Source: Zygnema cylindricum
Lineage: Eukaryota > Streptophyta > Zygnematophyceae > Zygnematales > Zygnemataceae
Assembly (NCBI GenBank): GCA_037447655.1
Contig: JBBHKE010000932.1
Location: forward strand, 221,479-285,478
DNA length: 64,000 nucleotides
Direction of reading: 5' to 3'
The position numbers and the translations under genes were made by a program. Of this stretch, positions 58,150 through 64,000 are shown piece after piece. The notes under the pieces are model-generated. The model searched no databases and was not told the DNA's origin. It was given only the letters and a program-made list of their open reading frames with translations. Position 1 is the first letter of the stretch, and each line of letters starts with the position of its first letter.

Positions 58150-58350
58150 TACACCGCCAATCGCTATTAGAGTCAAGGATTAAATAGCGTCAAAAAACAA
58201 TTAGCGTTATTGATTCTAATTTAGTACCTGAAACGTGGCAAATTATGGTCCACGTACTTAAATAGCGTTATTAATTGTATTTCAGGTTTTTTTTTTTGAA
58301 AAAAGGGCACCGAATTGGCGTTATATACTCTAATAGCGATTGGCGGTGTA
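58150..58350. mobile_element. MITE family 1, copy E, with perfect inverted ends
   Basis: The left end TA + CACCGCCAATCGCTATTAG... and right end ...CTAATAGCGATTGGCGGTG + TA are perfectly complementary for at least 24 bases including the TA. The element is 201 bp with no ORF. TA at both edges suggests a TA target duplication as made by Tc1/mariner-pogo transposases. It lies about 590 bp upstream of the RanBPM-like ATG. Confidence 0.9.
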
Positions 58351-58942
58351 GTTGTGTAAAGTTGAACTAAAGACATGACAAGAATCGACTGCCAAAGTTT
58401 TGTCCAATACAAAGATGGCCAGACAATGTACGGCTTTGCTTCATATTGGATATATATATACAATTACACATATCAATATCGAAGGATGGCGATATCCGAT
58501 ATCCTGCTTAAATATTCGAGCATACGGTAAGCTTGAACAGAAAGGCTAAACAATATACACGCGTACAGTAAAATATAATACGATAACGAACACAGCGCAC
58601 TTTCAGACTTAATAGATTCGGTACACGCACTGTGCAACTTTTAAGGTTCAAAAGCTTGTGAAGTGTTAGTGTCATAATAACAATTTCAGTTTTCACTTTT
58701 CACTGTTCAAAAGCCTCTTGGTCTACTGAAACTCAAGCTCGAAACTCACATTCTCTAATTTATAAATTCTTCCCTTACCTGTCCTGTATCCTCCAGTGAA
58801 GCGGCTTGCAGAAACATTAAATTGCAAAAATATTAATTGCACCAAGAAGCCTAATGCCGAAGAGTTTCTGGTCAAAATTTTAGACGTCAATTATATTTGT
58901 AAATCTTTCAAGCTGGATTACAATCCTTTTTCTGCCGGTTCG

Positions 58943-61900
58943 ATGGAACAAGAAGAAGCGGATGAGCTTCTCCCATCAGAGTTGAACACAAAAAACTGTG
59001 GAAAATTTTTGGAAGTTAGCAAGGATAAGTTAAGTGTGAAGTACATTGGCAAAGGAGATCATGATACTGATGTTGGAGTCATTCAAGGGAATCGTCCAGT
59101 TCCTAACCAAAGGCTGCTCTACTATTTTGAGATTTCTGTTAAGGATCGTGGAGAGAAAGGGGTGAAAGTTACCATCGGCTTTACTGATAGACAGTTCAAA
59201 ATGTGCCAGCAGCCAGGGTATGTTGTTAATTACTTTTGGTGTGTTGACAATTGCTTATGATATGTTTATAATTACTTTTGGTATGTTAATAAATACTTAT
59301 GGTTTGTTGATAATTTCCTATGTTATGTTGATACTAACTTATAACACGTAAGCGTTCTTTTAGGAATGAAATTGCATTGGTTGAATTCGTTATTAGCAAG
59401 CATTGAAACGTGACCTCACCTGGTTTCAGCCATACTCCTCTTTAAATTTATTTTCCAAGGCGTAAAACATTTCATTGTGGACTCATGAAATTGCTACACC
59501 TTTTTGTAGTTATTTTGGAAGTAAAACAACAATTATTTTTTCCATGAAAAAGCAAAGAAATGGATACCTTGTGCTTAGATATAGAAATGAGTTTAATGAG
59601 TAAGTTTTGTAAGAGAGTAGAATTTATGTGTGCTATTAATATTGCTTTTTAATAGCTATCGGCTGTGATGACCAAGTTAACAACTAATCATCTTGCGTTT
59701 CATTAATGGATCAGCAGTATGTCCATTGCTGTTTTAATGAACTATGATCAGATACTTGTGAAGCATTATGAGTAACAGTAACAAGTGCATCTCTATGTGC
59801 CATAGTCTGAACTAAAGGAGTTCTTTGAGTTTTTCCAAGATTTTCCAAGGGTTTTTGAAATTTTTAAGGCCGTTGGTTCTTGTTATGGCATTGATTTGTG
59901 CTTAAGCTTTCTCATCCAATGCATTTTTTATTTCTTCACATAGTCATTCTTTCATCCACACAGCATTTGCAATCTCGCAGGACTGATAACAATAGCTATG
60001 GCTTTTCTGGAGAGGACGGAAAATTTCTCCATACAACTAATCGTCGAGATGCATATGGGCCTACTTTCACGACCAATGACATTGTCGGCGGTGGCATTAA
60101 TTTCTCGACTCAAGAAATGTTTTTTACGTAAGGTTCTTTTTTTCTTATTCTATGAACCGCTGTTGCTATGTCTTCCAAGTGACTGGACATCATAGATAAT
60201 GGAAGAAAACTTTTCTTGCAATTTAATTAGACACTTGAGCAGTATCTTTTGATATTTTTTTTGACAAATTCTATCTGCCTGATTCCTGTTCCAGTGCATA
60301 GTTATGATTGCAGTTTCTGTGGTGGACTTCGTTTTGCCCATTTTTTGCATCAATTGACGAAACCTTTCTGGTCTTGACAGAAAAAATGGCAAGTTTTTAG
60401 GAACTGCTTGCAAGGATGTGAAGGGGGAACTGTTTCCAACAGTAGGTCTCCACAGTCAGAATGAGAGGTAAGGATGAACTACACCTTCTATCGCTATTAG
60501 TGTCAATGACTCTAAATCGGTGCCCCTGGATTTTACCTTTTGAGCCTAAAATAGTATCAATGACACTAATTGTTTTTTCTTGACGCTTATTCTGTAAGCG
60601 GTTCGGAATCAGCCACGTCATTTCGAACTGAATTGGAATTAATAGCTCTAAAATAAACCCCACGCTAATAATTTTTTTATTCTAATGACTATCCACGGTG
60701 TATTGTTACATTTTAAGAGGCATAGAATTCATTGTAAAAGGATGCTTTCAAAATGTCTGTCTAGCACCCGTTGTTGTGGCTATTTTCATTGGCCTTAAAT
60801 TTAGCTTTGCCTCAGTAAATTGAAGCTTGAAACTAATGCGTGCATGTTGTTGCGCCCTGTCCAGAGTTGAGGTCAATTTCGGACAACGGCCTTTTCTATT
60901 TGACATTGAGGTTAGTTTTCAGCTGCCGGTCCTCTCCCTTAGATTATTGAATTTTTTTAAGGAGCATGTTTGTGGAGTCCGTCTATGGCTGAGATCAATT
61001 GCTGCCCGGTGTCATTTCTAGAATGTTGTTTGAAAGACAGTTTACAAAGCCCCATAGTTTCCCTCTTGCTAACACTGGTTTCAGATGTCCCCGTTTTACT
61101 GGGACGAGGGGTTGATGTTGTAGATGATCACGCCCCTTTGTTTTTCGTGAGTTTTGTTGTCAATTATAAATACAAAATTGAATCAGAGAGATTGTTTCTG
61201 TTTCATTCGGTTGTTAATTAACGAGGCATTTGTGAGCCATGTGCCTTGTTTTTTATTTTGAAGGATATTATAAGCGGTACATCGTTTATCCCTATTCATA
61301 TTGTGTATGAGATTAGAAGAGTATTTTTTTGTTTTGTTACTGCACAGGCACATATGGAATTAAATTGGATTAAAGTACACTATTAGCAGTACAGCCTTCA
61401 TCCCTTTTCATATGGTACAAGATATTTGTCTGGGCTTTCAAGTAGTGTGACTTTTGCTACTTTAATGTTAAGGCTAGTTTAGTACAGTATCCGTAAGAAT
61501 CTGTGTATTATGGCCTCAATTTAAACTGTTGGTCACATTATGTTTTAAAGAATTATTGTATATGAGCCTTGGAATAGTTTAGAACACCATGGTATTTTCA
61601 CAGAATTCTGAAGCAGTGTTACTCCAAGCAGTCAGCAACCCACACTGTCATAGACGTGCTCTCCTTGCACTAGGGCATACTGTTATCCATACGTGGATTA
61701 GTAATGAGACATATTCAAGCCACTTTAGTTCTGTATTGGTGGATTTAGACTGAGCCACACTAACTTGCAATTGCGATGTGCCTATGAAAATAGTGTGGCC
61801 TTATATGTTGTTTTACAGCAAAATCTTGTCATGTGAACATCAGTTTGAGGTGCCCAATTACTTCACATTATTTTATAATCTTTTGTTTTGAACCTGTGGC

Positions 61901-63250
61901 AGGCTGTAATCCAAGAGGAGAGGGACCGCAGACATCGACAGATTGAGAGCATTGTTCTTCCATTGAGCGTAAGCCACAGGTCAGTTCCATCTCCAGTATC
62001 TCATAGGGAAATTACGGTATCGAATGAAACGTGAGTTATCGTACATTGTACATTTTTTTGAGCAATCATACATACAGCTTCAAAGAAACCGTGAGATTAC
62101 CTCCAAAACGCTGGTAAATTTTGCTTGTATAATTCCCCTATCATTTGAATTATTGCAAGAAAATGGTCACAGTGTGTTGGAAGAACTGCATAAAACCTCA
62201 GCAATTCCTGCTTGGCCGTTTTTAATCCACGGCAGCCATTGAAGGCTTTTTAGTGGCTCGAAATTCTTGGTACCGCCCAAAAACAGAAGAAGTTTGTGGC
62301 TTATCTTTTCTATGAGAAGCTAAGAGAAGGCTGAAATGTATGTTACATCTAGTAATCATCTTGGGTTGGTTACAAAATGTGCAGCAGGTCAATAGGAACC
62401 AATCTTTTATGAACAATATCCTTAGTAAGTTAGTTTGCCTGGTTTGTTTTCACGTCTGTTTGTATGAATAGAGTTTATTGGATTGGCTAGAGCGGCAAGT
62501 TGTTTAATGGCTTGGACATGTACAGCTATTATCACGGATCAGGTAGTTGTTGAACTTACATCCTTCAAAACATGTTTGGGAAGGACGATGTTAATTTTGC
62601 AAAAGCAGTTCAGTTTGGCTAGCATCTTTTACAACACACTGCTGTGTTAGTTGTTGGGACTGAGAAAGACGTTATTTTCAGCTGGAACCCTGGCAAGTCT
62701 AAAGGGTACATCGTGTGATCAGGACTTTGGGTCGATGTTGTCTACTTATCTTTCTGTCAATCATTCTGCAAAAAAATGGGAATGATCAAGATGAATATCG
62801 TGTAGGATAAGCATGAGCAGAGAGCTAAGGAATGTCTCTTCTAAATTCTGCTATTGGAGCATTGTCTTCACTATTTCTGGTGGTGTCCGCATTTGTTGTA
62901 GTGAATTATTTCTGAAACTGTTATCATATACCCTCCATTTTACATTTTAATTTTGGTGTTTCCTTCCATTTTTCATTTTTCATTTTGCTTTACTTTTTTC
63001 TAATTTTGTTTCCATATACACAGATGATTTACCATCGCGTGTTTTTTAATAAAGCTTACACAAAAAATTGTGTGGAATATGCAGCATTGTGCGTTCGTAT
63101 CTTGTCTACTATGGCTATAAAGATACTCTTCAGGCGTTTGATTCTGCAAATGGTGTTACGGAATCGAGCCCTTGGCCCCAACAGAACGGAAATGGCTCAT
63201 CCCACTATCAAACTGGGCATGGCCTTGACCACCGGAAAGCGCTTAGACAA
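58943..63250 (+). CDS. RanBPM/Gid1-like protein (SPRY + LisH), 3'-partial
   Basis: Exons 58943-59217, 59981-60127, 60381-60467, 60865-60910, 61903-61979 and 63085-63250 join in one frame with GT-AG introns. The last donor GTAAGT points to more exons beyond the window. The SPRY (B30.2) domain runs from PSELNTKNCGKFLEVSKDKLSVKYIG through RLLYYFEISVKD, VTIGFTDRQFKM, NSYGFSGEDGKF, DIVGGGINFSTQEMFFTKNGKFLG and LFPTVGLHSQNERVEVNFG. A LisH motif follows in exon 6 (SIVRSYLVYYGYKDTLQAF). CTLH and CRA domains are expected downstream. Family members (RANBP9, yeast Gid1, plant RanBPM) are scaffold and substrate-receptor parts of the CTLH/GID ubiquitin ligase. ATG 58943 was chosen because conserved text begins just after it. 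The frame is open upstream to an AG at 58796, so a longer form with another exon is possible. Confidence 0.9.
60480..60702. mobile_element. MITE family 1, copy D, in RanBPM-like intron 3
   Basis: The left end TACACCTTCTATCGCTATTAG and right end TTCTAATGACTATCCACGG + TGTA are imperfect inverted repeats. The interior is homologous to copy B at 14200-14395 (ATCGGTGC, AATGACACTA and CCACGTCAT blocks in the same order). It starts 13 bp after the exon 3 donor. Confidence 0.8.
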
Positions 63251-64000
63251 GTAAGTCTAAGTTGAAATGGCCATTGTTGAAATAAATATTACATTTCTTG
63301 TCCTTTGTAATTGAGCAATGATGACGTGGCTGTGATGGAGAGAAATTAAATTCAATAAGTATATGAAGGGGCAAATACACAGGGGCAAATGTGGGGCAAA
63401 TACATTTTTTTATTATATAAGTAGCGACTCTTTAATAGCAAGGCGTTGATTTGGGGTGGGACACACCCATTGTAGGCTTTTGATGCTGATTATTGTGTAT
63501 CCCAGAAGCACAGCAATCTGGTGCTCTGATGTTTTATAAATGAGAGAATGAACGAAGTCCAAAAATCACATTGATTGTGATAGTTTAAATGACCAAGTTT
63601 GCATTTCCAGTGTAAAACCTTCTGTGAATTTAGATCCTAGAACTAGTCTCCCTTTACATATTTCTCAAATTACGTGTTTTAAATGAACTCCGAGTTACCC
63701 AGTTTTAGGAACGTCAAATCTGTTCCGTTTCACATTTGAAAAATAATGTGATTGATTGTCACTTACATGTTAAAAAAATGAACGCTGCTTGAAATGTTGT
63801 TGTTCAATGAAGAATAAGTTCTAGAGGTTTGAATGGTATGGTTGGAAAAACAAACGCGTTACCGTGGGTGAGGTTACAGAACCGTTTTTATAACTCCGGG
63901 CAAAATTCTCCTTAACTTTCTGTTATCTTTCTCCGTAAGTGCCATAAATGCGTTGTCTGTGATTGAATCTTGATAGCTGGCAGATTTCCTATTACTTTTT
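63251..64000. other. Likely intron of the RanBPM-like gene
   Basis: It follows a consensus GTAAGT donor. I found no convincing CTLH-domain exon before the window ends. The sequence is AT-rich with no recognisable element. Confidence 0.5.

Overview
The window reads as nuclear DNA of a green-plant-lineage (streptophyte) eukaryote. It holds intron-rich genes with GT-AG introns, T-rich acceptor tracts and plant-type proteins: a lambda-class glutathione transferase, a secreted GH1 beta-glucosidase, plant-like eIF2-alpha and a RanBPM/Gid1-like protein. Among these genes lie many transposable elements. I cannot name the species; a bryophyte, fern, lycophyte or streptophyte alga would fit. I saw no rRNA gene, tRNA gene or CRISPR array.

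Layout. 815-4236: last seven visible exons of a lambda GST (5' end outside the window), with an almost pure T/C tract in its last intron. 4729-8928: two LINE copies in opposite orientation. 9081-14199: gene-free, with a GAGCC/AACCC pentamer region, a complete non-autonomous hAT element (8-bp target duplication) and short tandem repeats. 14496-24196: 15-exon beta-glucosidase whose exons join in one frame to 535 codons. 24909-32610: a third LINE copy (11-bp target duplication), split by a 6.6-kb Copia retrotransposon (5-bp target duplication). 34460-42090: a decayed pogo-like transposon. Its spliced transposase gene carries a second, unrelated ORF inside intron 1, and the element is rich in GCGACGA palindromes. 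43052-50426: eIF2-alpha, with one short conserved exon that I could not locate. 50427-55108: repeats. 55109-56740: an intronless type II membrane protein. 58943-63250: RanBPM-like gene, cut by the right window edge.

Small inverted-repeat elements (MITEs) run through the window. Family 1 has CACCGTGAATCGCTATTAG-type ends and TA flanks, with at least seven copies, most of them in introns or just upstream of start codons. Family 2 has ACTGCCCATC-type ends. Family 3 has one copy, with TTCAAATGTGCAA ends.

The host genes do not form an operon or an evident pathway. They are independent transcription units, all on the + strand, separated and interrupted by mobile DNA. Exon boundaries were derived by hand from splice sites and reading-frame continuity.
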